A stretch of 64,000 nt of DNA from Rufibacter glacialis. Lineage in GTDB: Bacteria > Bacteroidota > Bacteroidia > Cytophagales > Hymenobacteraceae. A model generated the notes under the pieces. It was given only the letters and a program-made list of their open reading frames with translations, was not told the origin of the DNA and ran no database searches. Below are positions 1 to 9,022 of the stretch, in pieces. Both the position numbers and the translations under genes were made by a program. The number at the start of each line of letters is the position of its first letter. Within the stretch, counting starts at the first letter, position 1. The stretch covers positions 682,001 to 746,000 of the forward strand of contig NZ_VKKZ01000019.1 in the NCBI RefSeq assembly GCF_008271745.1. The letters run 5' to 3'.

Positions 1-863
1 CCAGCGGCGGAATTGCCTTGCTGCAGTTATTGAATATGATGGAGCCGTATGATCTTAAGGAGTGGGGCTGGCAACAAGCCAATACGGTGCATGTGATGGT
101 AGAAGCCCAGCGCCGGGTATACGCAGACCGGGCCTCTTACCTGGGCGACCCTGATTTCATCAAGGTGCCGGTGGGCAATCTTCTCGACCCAGCTTACCTG
201 CGCAGCCGCATGACCACCCTGGACATGGAAAAAGCAACGCCTTCTACCCAAGTGCAGGAGGGGAAACTGCTGGCCCGGGAAAGCGACCAAACCACACATT
301 ACTCCATTGTAGACCAGTGGGGCAACGCGGCCTCCGTGACCACCACCTTGAATGGGGGCTACGGCTCAAAGGTGGTCGTGGAAGGCGCCGGCTTTCTCCT
401 GAACAATGAGATGGATGATTTCAGCGTGAAGCCGGGCGTGCCCAACATGTTTGGGCTGATAGGAGGCGAAGCCAATGCCATTGCTCCCGGTAAACGGATG
501 CTGAGTTCCATGACCCCCACCATTCTGGAGAAAGACGGCCAACTCTTCATGGTAGTGGGCACCCCAGGCGGGTCTACCATTATCACGTCTGTCTTTCAGG
601 CCATCCTGAACGTGGTAGACCATGGCATGGGCATGCAGCAGGCTGTGGCAGCCCCTAGGTTCCACCATCAATGGCTGCCAGATGTGGTACAGCCCGAAGC
701 CAGAGCCCTTGCCGCACCGGTCCGGGAGGCGCTCCAGAAGAAAGGGCATGCCTTGCGTAACCGGTCAGACTATGGGGCGGTGGACGGGATTTTGAAACGC
801 AAAGACGGTACTTGGGAAGGAGGAGCAGATCCCAGGGGAGATGATACCGCTCTGGGATACTAA
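1..863 (+). CDS. ggt: gamma-glutamyltranspeptidase, C-terminal part (5' truncated by window edge)
   Basis: This is the 3' portion of a gamma-glutamyltranspeptidase, which cleaves the gamma-glutamyl bond of glutathione in the periplasm. The reading frame is open from base 3, and the first visible residues SGGIA continue a typical family motif. The autoprocessing Thr that becomes the N-terminus of the small subunit is visible in QTTHYS (Thr codon at 291-293). It is followed by the small-subunit signatures GYGSKVV, LLNNEMDDFS, GKRMLSSMTPTI and the glycine loop GTPGGSTIIT. So the entire small subunit and the end of the large subunit are present. The large-subunit start and signal peptide lie outside the window. 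A probable terminator follows at 896-948. Confidence 0.95.
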   Translation, partial: SGGIALLQLLNMMEPYDLKEWGWQQANTVHVMVEAQRRVYADRASYLGDPDFIKVPVGNLLDPAYLRSRMTTLDMEKATPSTQVQEGKLLARESDQTTHYSIVDQWGNAASVTTTLNGGYGSKVVVEGAGFLLNNEMDDFSVKPGVPNMFGLIGGEANAIAPGKRMLSSMTPTILEKDGQLFMVVGTPGGSTIITSVFQAILNVVDHGMGMQQAVAAPRFHHQWLPDVVQPEARALAAPVREALQKKGHALRNRSDYGAVDGILKRKDGTWEGGADPRGDDTALGY

Positions 864-895
864 TCCCTAACTGTCCGCACAATACGTTTTGTTAG

Positions 896-948
896 CCGTC
901 CTTTTGCTTTGTATCCCTTTGGGGAAGAGAGCAAGAGGACGGTTTTTT
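896..948 (+). terminator. Probable intrinsic terminator of the ggt gene
   Basis: A 13-base arm at 896-908 pairs with 930-942 with one mismatch and is followed by six T residues. It lies 33 bases after the gamma-glutamyltranspeptidase stop codon. Confidence 0.7.
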
Positions 949-1360
949 GGTTGTTTTCATAAAAAGATACTTTTTCCTTGCCTTCCCTTCTAAGATGGAG
1001 GTTACTTGTTGAGGTCTCCTCTTTTACAGGCACCCGTTCTTTATGCAAGTCCTTTAGCCGCCTTTAAAGGCTTTAGAATCCGGTGCAGTTTAGAAGAATC
1101 AAGCCGAAAACATCATTGGTTTTGTATTGGTTTTAAAAGCAGATGAGGTGGGTATTACTTTTTATGCTTTTATTTGTGCTTGTGAATCAGGTTGTTGTAT
1201 AAATATATAGGTTTTTAAATATTGAAGGTTACAGGTTTTGTGAACTAAAAGGTAGGACTGGTAGTTGTACCAACATCTATTTAAATTTTTATCACAGATT
1301 ACTTTTCTAATCCACTGATAGTATCCCCCACGGTTTTATTTCTTCCCTAAATTCTAACAA
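949..1360. other. Gene-free interval upstream of the PorP/SprF gene
   Basis: No supportable gene is seen in this interval. A weak copy of the interspersed hairpin element lies at about 949-970. The 160 bases before the next gene are AT-rich, as expected for a promoter region, but I could not identify a clear TAnnTTTG motif. Confidence 0.5.
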
Positions 1361-2266
1361 ATGAAATTAAAACAAATTACTGCTCTAGGCTTGTTTTTGC
1401 TGTTGGCTAGTGTGGCCAGCGCGCAAATCACTCCGCAGCGCATGGTGATTCCTCGCCTTTACCAACAGAACTACTTCTACCTGAATCCTGCGTTCGCGGG
1501 GGCCGAGGGCAGAAAGGAGCTAGGTATAAATGGGCACCTCAACTCTCTTGGCGGAAAATCATCTACCGCCCCTTTGTCGGTGATTGCGCATTACCAAGGG
1601 TATGTGAGCGAAACCAACCCCAATGGGATTGGGATTGTAGGAGTCTATGACCAGTTTGGACCCTATTGGTTGGGCAAGTTAGGGTTTACCTATGCGAAGC
1701 GTTTCAGGTTAGGGGAGCAAAGCAGCCTGGCGTTTGGGGCTCAGTTAGCCGCCGAGTACCTGAATGTGGACCTTTCTGAGAAAACATCCGAAGAGGGAAA
1801 GAAAATGGTGGGGCATGACAATGACCTAAGACCAGACGTAGACGCCGGGGTATGGTTGAAGATCCGTAATTTCTATGCCGGTGGCACGGTGGCCAGCATT
1901 CTGGCGCCCAACTATAACCTGATCGGTGATGCCGAGCATGAAGGCATTAGGGAGTTGCTGCTCACGGCCGGTTATAAAGTAGCCTTTGCCCCGGAATACT
2001 CCGTGACACCTTCTGTTTTCATGAGCCAGGCGCTGGAAGATGGAGAGCAGGAGTACCAGTTTGGCGCCATGGCCAACATCAAATTCCTGACGGCCGGGGT
2101 AAACTACCGCGGCCAGTTTGATAAAACCGCTCCCTGGAACGTGAGTGCCGGCGTGAACATCAAAGACAACGTGCAATTGATGACCACCTTTGACCTCACC
2201 AAGGAACATGCTGGAACCCCTAAACCAGACTCACAGGTAGAAGCGAACCTGCGCATCAGGTTCTAG
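1361..2266 (+). CDS. PorP/SprF family type IX secretion/gliding membrane protein
   Basis: This 301-residue protein has a signal peptide ending near ASAQ (residues 1-21). The family hallmark follows: QQNYFYLNPAFAGAEG at about residues 35-50, then alternating beta strands typical of the PorP/SprF outer-membrane proteins. Members work with the type IX secretion system and gliding adhesins of Bacteroidota, where they help anchor or export surface proteins. The final residues LRIRF form the aromatic C-terminal strand of an outer membrane barrel. In many genomes such genes follow a giant adhesin gene, but here it stands alone with its own terminator 20 bases downstream. The partner is therefore unknown, and the exact paralogue cannot be named. 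Confidence 0.88.
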   Translation: MKLKQITALGLFLLLASVASAQITPQRMVIPRLYQQNYFYLNPAFAGAEGRKELGINGHLNSLGGKSSTAPLSVIAHYQGYVSETNPNGIGIVGVYDQFGPYWLGKLGFTYAKRFRLGEQSSLAFGAQLAAEYLNVDLSEKTSEEGKKMVGHDNDLRPDVDAGVWLKIRNFYAGGTVASILAPNYNLIGDAEHEGIRELLLTAGYKVAFAPEYSVTPSVFMSQALEDGEQEYQFGAMANIKFLTAGVNYRGQFDKTAPWNVSAGVNIKDNVQLMTTFDLTKEHAGTPKPDSQVEANLRIRF

Positions 2267-2284
2267 TAATTCTTGCGTAACCTT

Positions 2285-2318
2285 TCAAAGGCTTGCCCCT
2301 TCGGGCAGGCCTTTTTTT
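2285..2318 (+). terminator. Intrinsic terminator after the PorP/SprF gene
   Basis: A hairpin built from AAAGGCTTGCCC and GGGCAGGCCTTT around a CTTC-type loop is followed by a T run. It starts about 20 bases after the stop codon. Confidence 0.85.
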
Positions 2319-2398
2319 GTGCCTGTGCGGAGGGTGACTTCCGCTTTAAAACCTAGGCAGGAAGGGGAGAGTAGAAGGAGAAACTGACATTCTTCTGT

Positions 2399-3562
2399 AT
2401 GGACCTATCGTATATCCTGAACGAACTAGGGGAGGACCGGGCTGCATATTTCAATGCGGTGGCGCCCCCCATCATCCAGACCAGCAACTTCGCCTGTAAA
2501 ACCGTGGCAGACATGCGCTTTATGCTGCAGCATGAAGCCGAGGTGGATTTCTATTCCCGGGGCAATAACCCTACGGTAGACATTCTGGAGAAAAAGCTGG
2601 CGGCTCTGGAAGGAACCGAGCATGCCATTGCCTTCGGGAGCGGGATGGGGGCGGTGGCCGCAGCGGTGCTTTCACAGGTGAAGGCGGGAGACCACGTGGT
2701 GTGCGTGAACAGGCCGTACATAGGAACCAATAAACTCATGCGGTACTTTCTGCCCCGCTTTGGGGTGGAGGTCACCATGGTAGACGGCACCCAGGCTGCC
2801 AACTTTGCCCAAGCCACCAAAGAGAACACCACCCTCTATTACCTGGAAAGCCCTAATTCCTTCACCTTTGAATTACAGGATATAGCCCAGATAGTGGACA
2901 TAGCCCGGGAGCGGAACATCTGCACGGTCATAGACAATAGCTTCGCCACGCCGTTGCTGCAGAACCCGGCTGCCATGGGCGTAGATCTGGTGGTGCATTC
3001 GGCCACCAAGTACATTGGGGGGCACAGTGACGTAATGGGCGGCATTGTGTGCGGGAGCCGCGAACGGATCAACCGGATCTTCGCGGCCGAATACCTCACG
3101 CTGGGGGCGGTGTTGTCACCGCATGATGCCTGGCTTTTGCTGCGGGGCCTGCGTACGTTGCCGCTCCGCATGGAACGGGTAGCGAAAACCACCCGCCAGG
3201 TAGTCGCCTTTCTGCAGCGGCGCGAAGAGGTGGCCGAAGTTTTATGGCCTTTTTTGCCAGAACACCCCCAATACCGGCTGGCCAGAAAACAGTTGCGCAA
3301 CAACACCGGGCAGTTCACGGTGCGCCTGCAAACGGAAAGCCTTGCGGAAGTGGAGCGGTTCTGTGATAGTCTGCAGCATTTTCTCATGGCAGCTTCCTGG
3401 GGAGGGCATGAATCCCTGATTTATCCGGCCGCCGCCGCTTACATGGAAGGCAAGTTCCGGTCTTCCTTGCCGTTCACGCTCATCAGGTTCTACATTGGGC
3501 TGGAAGACCCTGAGTACCTGATCAGAGACCTGGAGCAGGCTTTTGCCAGAATGAAAGAGTAA
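2399..3562 (+). CDS. Gamma-family PLP enzyme (cystathionine gamma-synthase/lyase or methionine gamma-lyase type)
   Basis: This 387-residue, full-length cytosolic enzyme belongs to the Cys/Met metabolism PLP family. The PLP lysine is K204 in HSATKYIGGHSDVMGG. The cofactor-phosphate and substrate motif YSRGNNPTV is at about residues 52-60, and the DNSFATP motif at about 179-185 carries the Asp that contacts the pyridine nitrogen. These enzymes catalyse beta/gamma elimination or replacement on sulfur amino acids, and sequence alone does not separate lyase from synthase. The start is supported by an AGGAG-like stretch upstream. It is convergent with the tail protease gene and shares a terminator with it. 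A second, distinct member of the family lies at 44477-45598. Confidence 0.88.
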   Translation: MDLSYILNELGEDRAAYFNAVAPPIIQTSNFACKTVADMRFMLQHEAEVDFYSRGNNPTVDILEKKLAALEGTEHAIAFGSGMGAVAAAVLSQVKAGDHVVCVNRPYIGTNKLMRYFLPRFGVEVTMVDGTQAANFAQATKENTTLYYLESPNSFTFELQDIAQIVDIARERNICTVIDNSFATPLLQNPAAMGVDLVVHSATKYIGGHSDVMGGIVCGSRERINRIFAAEYLTLGAVLSPHDAWLLLRGLRTLPLRMERVAKTTRQVVAFLQRREEVAEVLWPFLPEHPQYRLARKQLRNNTGQFTVRLQTESLAEVERFCDSLQHFLMAASWGGHESLIYPAAAAYMEGKFRSSLPFTLIRFYIGLEDPEYLIRDLEQAFARMKE

Positions 3563-3593
3563 CCTGTTTTCAGACCGTTTTTCAGAAAAAGGC
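3563..3593 (-). repeat. Copy of the interspersed hairpin element (minus orientation)
   Basis: Read on the minus strand it has GCC, TTTTTCTGAAAAA, GGTC and TGAAAAC in order. It begins directly after the stop codon of the upstream gene. Confidence 0.6.
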
Positions 3594-3594
3594 A

Positions 3595-3627
3595 TAAAAA
3601 AGGCCGGTACTTCAGCACCGGCCTTTT
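3595..3627. terminator. Bidirectional terminator between convergent genes
   Basis: The perfect hairpin AAAAAGGCCGGT ... ACCGGCCTTTTT serves both the PLP enzyme gene and the protease gene, with A and T runs on both sides. Confidence 0.9.
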
Positions 3628-3645
3628 TCAGAGGGTGACAACAGT

Positions 3646-5757
3646 CTATAAGCCGTCTTTCAAGATGGCCACTGCTTCCTGAATGTACAGGTCTTTCTTG
3701 GCGTTCTTGGTAAAGGCCTCAAAGCGAGCCGAAGCGGCAGTATCTCCCACCAGTTTGGAAAGGTCCTGCTTCAGGCCGGCTACCTCTAACTGAGGAATGT
3801 TCTTGCGTAGGTTTTCCAGTTTCTTAGACTCTTCCTGGGTTCTGCGCTCCTCTGCCAGATAGGTGCTTAGCTTGAGGGAACGGGTGGTGTTCTCTGTTCT
3901 TTCTTTCAAGCGCAGGGCGCTTTGGTTGATAAGGGAGAACGTTGGGCTAGTAGATACCCGGTTTTTAGAGGCAGCTTTCAGTTTCTCTACAGAGAAATTA
4001 GGGCTATTCCAGGTATTGAACTTAGCGGACTGGATCTCATCAAATGGCAGCGCGTATTCCTGCTCTTTCTCTCCGTATTTGAGGTACGTATAGGTGTCTG
4101 GTAACAGGATATCTGGCGTCACGCCCCGCAACTGCACCGTTTTACCACTGATGCGGTAGTATTTCTGGGTAGTCAGTTTCAGGTGGCCTAAGGGTTTCAC
4201 AGCGTCAAAAGAGGCAGGTAATACCTGGTCCAGGTCGAAGAACTGTTGCACGGTTCCTTTTCCATAGGTAGAGCTTCCTACAATCACCCCGCGCTTGTAA
4301 TCCTGGATAGCGGCGGCCATGATCTCTGAGGCAGACGCGCTGTTCTCATTCACCAAAACCACCAGCGGTCCGCCAAATTGCACCTGCGGATCACGGTCTT
4401 CCAGTACCGCGGCCGGGCCATTGGCAGATTTTACCTGTACCACCGGACCAGATTTGATGAAGAGGCCTACCATGTCAACCACATCCTGCAGGGATCCCCC
4501 GCCGTTGTTTCTTAGGTCAAGGATGATGCCCTGGGCGTTTTCCTGCTTCAGTTTCTGGATCTCAGCCGCTACGTCTTTGCCACTGTTGCGGCCACCGGCG
4601 TTCTTGAAATCTGCGTAGAAGGCAGGCAAATGGATGTAGCCCAGCGTTTTAGGGCCGCCTTTGATCAAAAGGGATTTGGCGTAGCCTTCTTCCCGTACCA
4701 CCACATCCCGGATGATGGAAATCACCTTCATGGTGCCGTCTACTTTCTTCACTGACAAGCGCACTTCAGTACCCTTTTTCCCTCTGATCAAGGAAACGGC
4801 TTTGTCTATGCGCATGCCCTGGATGTCAACGGGAGCCTGGTTTCCCTGGGCTACTTTCAGGATTACATCACCGGGTTTCAATTCTCCTTGCAGGTAAGAG
4901 GGGCTACCGGGGGTGATTTCAGAGACTTTGATCAAGCCGTCTTTCTCCTGCAGCAAAGCTCCAATGCCTTCTAAACGGCCAGAGAACTCATAGTCAAAGT
5001 CCTCTTTCTCTTTAGGGGCATAGTACTCTGTATGTGGATCATAGACGTTGGCGAACGAGTTCAGGTAAGAGGAACGGTAGTCTTCGTTCTCCAGCTGGCT
5101 CATGCGTTTGAACAGGTCGTCATAGTTTTCCCGAAGTTTTTTACGGGCATCGGCCTCAATCTCTGTCATGCTCTTCTTGGGTTCCTTAGAGCCCGCCGAG
5201 TCGGATTTCTGCTGGGTATCCAGGGCATCGGCCACGCGGGCCAGGGCCTGGTACTTAAGGTACTTGCGCCATTCTTCCTTCAAGGCGGCCGGTGAGGTGG
5301 CAAATTTCAGTTTCTCAGGCTTTACCTCAATGGTTTCCTCTTTGTCAAATTCAAAGGGCTTGTCCAGGATCTCTTTGTAGAAGCTTTCGGCCTCTTTGAG
5401 TCGCTTGTGGAACAGGCTCATGGAAAGGTCAAAGAACTTGAAGGAACCGTTCTTGAACTCGTCGTCCAGTTGGGTTTCGTATTTGGCCAATTGGTCCACG
5501 TCTGACTGAAGCAGGAACTTCTTGTTGTAGTCCAGGCGCTCCAGGTAGAGATTAAAGGCCTTTTTTGAGAAATTATCGTCTAAACGCTCAGGGGAATAGT
5601 GCGCTGAACTCAGGCCCTGCATGAGCACCTTGGTAAGTACTTCGTTTTTCTGGTCCCGTAGTGCGCCATCTGTCTCCAGGAATTTATAGGAGGCAATGCC
5701 AAACACCACAGAGGCGGCTGTACCGTAAGTGACCAGCTTTGTCTTTAAAGAAAACAT
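3646..5757 (-). CDS. prc: Carboxy-terminal processing protease (S41 family, Tsp/Prc type)
   Basis: This 703-residue periplasmic protease cleaves proteins from hydrophobic C-termini and takes part in envelope quality control. It starts with a hydrophobic signal/anchor (about 7-25), followed by the Tsp N-terminal helical region (to about 240). A PDZ domain occupies about 260-350 (EGIGALLQEKDGLIKV, SYLQGELKPGDVI). The S41 core runs from about 370 to 540. The catalytic Ser/Lys dyad is visible: S475 in ENSASASEI and K500 in SSTYGKGTVQQ, 25 residues apart as in E. coli Tsp. The remaining C-terminal part matches the Tsp-type tail domain. Length is normal for the Prc subgroup and exceeds that of the shorter CtpA group. 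Confidence 0.95.
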   Translation of the reverse strand: MFSLKTKLVTYGTAASVVFGIASYKFLETDGALRDQKNEVLTKVLMQGLSSAHYSPERLDDNFSKKAFNLYLERLDYNKKFLLQSDVDQLAKYETQLDDEFKNGSFKFFDLSMSLFHKRLKEAESFYKEILDKPFEFDKEETIEVKPEKLKFATSPAALKEEWRKYLKYQALARVADALDTQQKSDSAGSKEPKKSMTEIEADARKKLRENYDDLFKRMSQLENEDYRSSYLNSFANVYDPHTEYYAPKEKEDFDYEFSGRLEGIGALLQEKDGLIKVSEITPGSPSYLQGELKPGDVILKVAQGNQAPVDIQGMRIDKAVSLIRGKKGTEVRLSVKKVDGTMKVISIIRDVVVREEGYAKSLLIKGGPKTLGYIHLPAFYADFKNAGGRNSGKDVAAEIQKLKQENAQGIILDLRNNGGGSLQDVVDMVGLFIKSGPVVQVKSANGPAAVLEDRDPQVQFGGPLVVLVNENSASASEIMAAAIQDYKRGVIVGSSTYGKGTVQQFFDLDQVLPASFDAVKPLGHLKLTTQKYYRISGKTVQLRGVTPDILLPDTYTYLKYGEKEQEYALPFDEIQSAKFNTWNSPNFSVEKLKAASKNRVSTSPTFSLINQSALRLKERTENTTRSLKLSTYLAEERRTQEESKKLENLRKNIPQLEVAGLKQDLSKLVGDTAASARFEAFTKNAKKDLYIQEAVAILKDGL

Positions 5758-5793
5758 ATTGGTTTCGCTAGAATTGTCTGTTAGTTAGATATA

Positions 5794-5801
5794 CAAAAGT
5801 A
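5794..5801 (-). promoter_or_regulatory. Candidate -7 promoter element of the tail protease gene
   Basis: The minus strand reads TACTTTTG, an exact match to the Bacteroidota -7 motif TAnnTTTG, 36 bases upstream of the start codon. No clear -33 TTG was found. Confidence 0.45.
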
Positions 5802-6101
5802 GTGCCTGATTTCCTGGCGCATTCCTTTACTTTAACGTGTGCCTACTCCAGAAAGGTGTAGGAGTTTTGAGAATATTTGGTAAAGAGTTGCAAGTAAGCA
5901 GAACGTAGCAGGAGTTGTTCTTTTTGGCCCTGTTTTTTTTAACAATCCCACTCCAGGTTTCGTTTCTGGCTGAGTATCAAGGGAGATTGGAATCTGTGTT
6001 TTCCTCCTCCAGGGCCTTGCCTACGGGCCGGTATGGAAAATAGGCGGGCACTGCATCATGGGGGAAATAACCGCTCATGTTCCACCAAACCACAGACCAC
6101 C
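5802..6101. other. Divergent intergenic region between prc and the tonB-like gene
   Basis: About 300 bases with AT-rich tracts. An in-frame extension of the TonB reading frame back to 6033 is not favoured because its 23 residues are unlike the family. Nothing else is recognised. Confidence 0.45.
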
Positions 6102-6938
6102 ATGGAAACCAACCCTACCTACCTCGCCACGCTTGATGACTATGTTTTTGAAGGCCGCAACAAAGCCTACGGGGCGTATGTCCTGCGAAAACTCTACCAC
6201 CGGCATTTAAGCCAGGCCGTTTTGTATGCCATCACCCTTTTCGTGATTGCCTTCTCCTTGCCCTCAGTAGTAGACAAACTCTTCGGGAAGAAAGACCTGG
6301 CTGGCATTGCCCCTAAAAAGAAAGTCAGTGACTGGGTAACGGTAAACCTGCCCAAGGTAGAGGAAATCAAGGAAGCCGAAGCCGTGGCGCCCGCCGCTGC
6401 TAAACCTTCTGGCCCCACCGTGAAGAACGTGGCCATTAAAGTAGTGGAAGAAACCAAGGCCGTGGTAGAGGAAATTCCTTCCCAAGACCAGCTTCGGCAC
6501 GCAGCCTCCGGCACAGTGACCTCTGAGGGAAGTGGCGAAGGGAACGTGGATAACCCTGAACCAGCCGGCGGATCGGGCACTGGTGCGGGAACTGGTAGCG
6601 GGGCAGAGAGCACCCCGGCGCCCGCTTATTTCATCAGCGTGGAGCAAATGCCTCAGTTTGAAGGTGGGCTCTCTAAATTGATGGAGTTTGTAGGCAAGAA
6701 CCTGAGATACCCCAACGCGGCGCAAGCCAATGGGGTAGAGGGAACGGTGGTTCTCAGTTTTGTGGTAGGCGCCACCGGTGACATCACGGATATTCAGGTG
6801 TTGAAGGGCCTGGGGTACGGCACGGAGGAAGAAGCCATACGGGTCATGAAGAAAGTGCCCCGTTGGAAGCCCGGCATGCAGAACGGCAGAGCGGTTCCTG
6901 TGCGCATGACCTTGCCCATAAGACTGGAACTGAAATAG
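6102..6938 (+). CDS. Energy transducer TonB-family protein
   Basis: This 278-residue inner membrane protein spans the periplasm to energise TonB-dependent outer membrane transporters such as SusC. The N-terminus LDDYVFEGRNKAYGAYVLRK is the typical cytosolic segment of Bacteroidota TonB proteins. A single membrane helix follows at about residues 33-50. A Pro/Ala/Glu/Gly-rich spacer runs from about 60 to 175. The TonB C-terminal domain (about 185-278) is recognised from QMPQFEGGLSKLMEFVGKNL, EGTVVLSFVV and VPRWKPGMQNGRAVPV. I chose the ATG at 6102 because METNPTYLATLDDYVF is the usual start. The gene stands alone without ExbB/ExbD, ends at a shared terminator, and may serve the SusC proteins elsewhere in the window. 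Confidence 0.92.
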   Translation: METNPTYLATLDDYVFEGRNKAYGAYVLRKLYHRHLSQAVLYAITLFVIAFSLPSVVDKLFGKKDLAGIAPKKKVSDWVTVNLPKVEEIKEAEAVAPAAAKPSGPTVKNVAIKVVEETKAVVEEIPSQDQLRHAASGTVTSEGSGEGNVDNPEPAGGSGTGAGTGSGAESTPAPAYFISVEQMPQFEGGLSKLMEFVGKNLRYPNAAQANGVEGTVVLSFVVGATGDITDIQVLKGLGYGTEEEAIRVMKKVPRWKPGMQNGRAVPVRMTLPIRLELK

Positions 6939-6994
6939 GAGAGAAGGGTTTGGCCGAACCCGGATACTTATTGCTGAGTACCTTCTGCCTTTTT

Positions 6995-7024
6995 GGGCTG
7001 GTTTCTCAAAAAGGCCGCCTAAAC
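6995..7024 (+). repeat. Copy of the interspersed hairpin element
   Basis: It contains GGGCTG, GTTTCTCAAAAA, GGCC and GCCTAAAC in the family order, between two convergent genes. Confidence 0.65.
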
Positions 7025-7059
7025 AAACCAAGGTTTCTAGTCAAACTTGAGAACAAGCA

Positions 7060-7093
7060 AAAAGCCCCGGCTCTGTGAAGAACCGGGGCTTTT
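7060..7093. terminator. Bidirectional terminator
   Basis: The perfect stem AAAAGCCCCGG / CCGGGGCTTTT with a 12-base loop lies between the convergent tonB-like gene and the glycine-rich protein gene. Confidence 0.9.
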
Positions 7094-7115
7094 GTTTATA
7101 GAGAGTGACTACTGA

Positions 7116-7658
7116 CTAGCGGTAGATATGCTCACCGCGGTTGGTGCGCCACTCGTTTTCAAAGTAATCAGCATCCTCAGCACTACGAGGAGTTACGCCC
7201 ATTACGATATTACCTTCTTTGATGCCAGACTCATATACTTTGGCACGTTCTTCCGGAATACCAGACCCTACCAGGGCACCCAGTAAACCACCTGTCAAGC
7301 CACCGGCTCCGGCGCCTGCCAAACCAGCTGCCAACGGACCGGCAATTACCAAACCTAGTCCAGGCAGTGCAATAGAAGTACCAATAGCGGCAATGGCACC
7401 AACAATAGCACCCAACGTACCTCCAATGGCAGAACCAGCACCGGCTCCTTCTAAGGCTTTGCTGCCAAGTTCAGTATCATTGTTGTCGCTGTCAGAGAAG
7501 TGGCGCTTGCGGGCGTCATCGCTCATGATCACATTGATGTCGTCTTTGCTGTAGCCGCGGCTATGCAAAGAGTTGTATGCGCGTTCTGCGCTGTCTCTGT
7601 CTCTGAACATACCCGTCATCATTCCGCCTGTCCGTGTGTTTCCTGTTTGGTTTTCCAT
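7116..7658 (-). CDS. Glycine/alanine-rich general stress-type protein (YflT/DUF1269-like layout)
   Basis: The predicted protein has 180 residues. The N-terminal part (about 15-45, MFRDRDSAERAYNSLHSRGYSKDDINVIMS) resembles the heat-induced YflT-like domain, which is built to sense or bind through a flavin-like alpha/beta fold. The middle (about 70-120) is a Gly/Ala-rich hydrophobic stretch with GxxxG-type periodicity that may insert in or associate with membranes. The C-terminal part (GIPEERAKVYESGIKEGNIVMGV) matches the end of such stress proteins. The start at 7658 (MENQTGNTRTGG) is preferred over upstream in-frame codons because the extension is not family-like. It is monocistronic, next to the sigma-factor locus. 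Its stress role is inferred from family resemblance only. Confidence 0.72.
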   Translation of the reverse strand: MENQTGNTRTGGMMTGMFRDRDSAERAYNSLHSRGYSKDDINVIMSDDARKRHFSDSDNNDTELGSKALEGAGAGSAIGGTLGAIVGAIAAIGTSIALPGLGLVIAGPLAAGLAGAGAGGLTGGLLGALVGSGIPEERAKVYESGIKEGNIVMGVTPRSAEDADYFENEWRTNRGEHIYR

Positions 7659-7795
7659 AGTCTTTTGTTTGATATTTAGTAGATGTAACATAGTGGTAAT
7701 TGCTAGGCCAGTCGCAAAACTGGCAACTGACAATCAATAGGTAGCTAAACGGATGGGCTACGTATAAGTTACACCTGCCCCATGGCAGAAAACAC

Positions 7796-7822
7796 AAACG
7801 CCAGTGCAAAGCACTGGCGTTT
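7796..7822 (-). terminator. Terminator of the sigma/anti-sigma-protease operon
   Basis: A perfect hairpin AAACGCCAGTG / CACTGGCGTTT lies 46 bases past the stop codon of the minus-strand protease gene and ends in a T-rich stretch on that strand. Confidence 0.75.
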
Positions 7823-7867
7823 AGGACGTGGTATAATGAAATTAAGTGAAAAACAAGGCCTTGAGTA

Positions 7868-8971
7868 TTAGTTGTAAACCTTCACCATGTACACGTAATC
7901 CTGCAATTTCTTAAGCTGTTGCGGACGTGGGTTCCCCGCCAGGGTATTCACCTTGGGCAAGGAGATGGGTTTAGGCAGGCGGTTCTCAGGCAGTTGGTCT
8001 AAAAGGGTCAGTAAATACGCAGATTTCACCGCGAAGGCCGCCCCGTCAACGCCCAGCATTTTTCCGCTGATCACGCCAATCATGTTGCCGCGGTCATCCA
8101 GCAGGGGGCCGCCGCTGTTGCCAGGGTTCAGCGGGATGGAGATCTGGTAAGAGGCCGTATCGCCGTACACGCCAGAGCGGGAACTAAGGGTGCCTTCGCC
8201 AAATACTACGTCTTCTCTAGGATAACCCAGGGTGAACACGCGCTCCCCTAATTCGCTCTCCTTCTGCTTGAAAGAGTACGGCAGCTTGCCGAAGCCCGTG
8301 AAGGTGGTATCAATCACCCGTAGCAAAGCCAAATCACGCACCTGATCAGAATAGATCTCCTCTACCTTGTACTTGGTGCCGGACTTGTTCTCAATCATGA
8401 GGGAGTCTGCGCCTTCAATCACGTGGTAGCTGGTCACGAAATACCCGTCTGAGGTGAGCACGAAACCCGTACCTGAGAACTGCCCTGGGTTCAGGGAGCT
8501 GGCTTTAGGGGCCACCGGGTTGGTGTTCAGGATGGCGTTCTGCTTGCGTTTGAGGTCATCCATTTCACGGCGCAGCTCTACGTAGCGGGCGGCTTGCTGC
8601 TTGGTGGCAGAGCGCCACATCTCCATGCCCAAAAGGCTGCTGAAGACCGTGACAATGGCCACGGTGGCAGCCACGCCCATGGTGGCGGCGTAGCGGCGCA
8701 TGAAGATCTGCACGGGGGTACGGCGTTTCAACACCGGCGGCACGGTCACGTTTTCCTGCTGCCATTGCTGGTGGTGTTGGTTCAGGCGGTCACGCAGGGC
8801 CTGCTGGCGGCCGTGGTTCTGCAGGGCCGCCGTGAACAGCTTCGCCTCCTGTACCCGTTGGGCAAAGGCGGGGTCAGCGGCCATGCGTTCCTCCAGCGCC
8901 CGACGCTCAGAAGAGGTCACCTGGTGCTGGTGGTAGCGTTCAATCAATTCCAATAATTCCCGGTCACTCAT
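7868..8971 (-). CDS. Membrane anti-sigma-like protein fused to an HtrA/trypsin-type serine protease
   Basis: The 367-residue protein has three parts. Residues 1-75 are a helical, charged cytosolic segment (LLELIERYHQHQVTSSERRALEERM) like the N-terminus of Bacteroidota anti-sigma/FecR-type proteins. A single transmembrane helix lies at about 95-117. The rest is an S1C trypsin-like domain that would face the periplasm, with the full triad visible: H183 in TSYHVIEGAD, D213 in VRDLALLRV and S286 in NPGNSGGPL. A PDZ domain, usual in DegP, is absent. The gene lies 51 bases after an ECF sigma factor gene on the same strand, which supports a sigma-regulating role. Whether the protease acts on its own anti-sigma part or on other proteins is unknown. 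Function is inferred from layout; the protease assignment is firm. Confidence 0.85.
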   Translation of the reverse strand: MSDRELLELIERYHQHQVTSSERRALEERMAADPAFAQRVQEAKLFTAALQNHGRQQALRDRLNQHHQQWQQENVTVPPVLKRRTPVQIFMRRYAATMGVAATVAIVTVFSSLLGMEMWRSATKQQAARYVELRREMDDLKRKQNAILNTNPVAPKASSLNPGQFSGTGFVLTSDGYFVTSYHVIEGADSLMIENKSGTKYKVEEIYSDQVRDLALLRVIDTTFTGFGKLPYSFKQKESELGERVFTLGYPREDVVFGEGTLSSRSGVYGDTASYQISIPLNPGNSGGPLLDDRGNMIGVISGKMLGVDGAAFAVKSAYLLTLLDQLPENRLPKPISLPKVNTLAGNPRPQQLKKLQDYVYMVKVYN

Positions 8972-9022
8972 ATATAGCTGTGCATCCTCTGAGGATGTCT
9001 GTTGTTACGCATTCACTTGGCT

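Noticed and set aside
860-1048. Minus-strand 62-codon frame after ggt
   Set aside because: It overlaps the ggt terminator hairpin and shows no family pattern.
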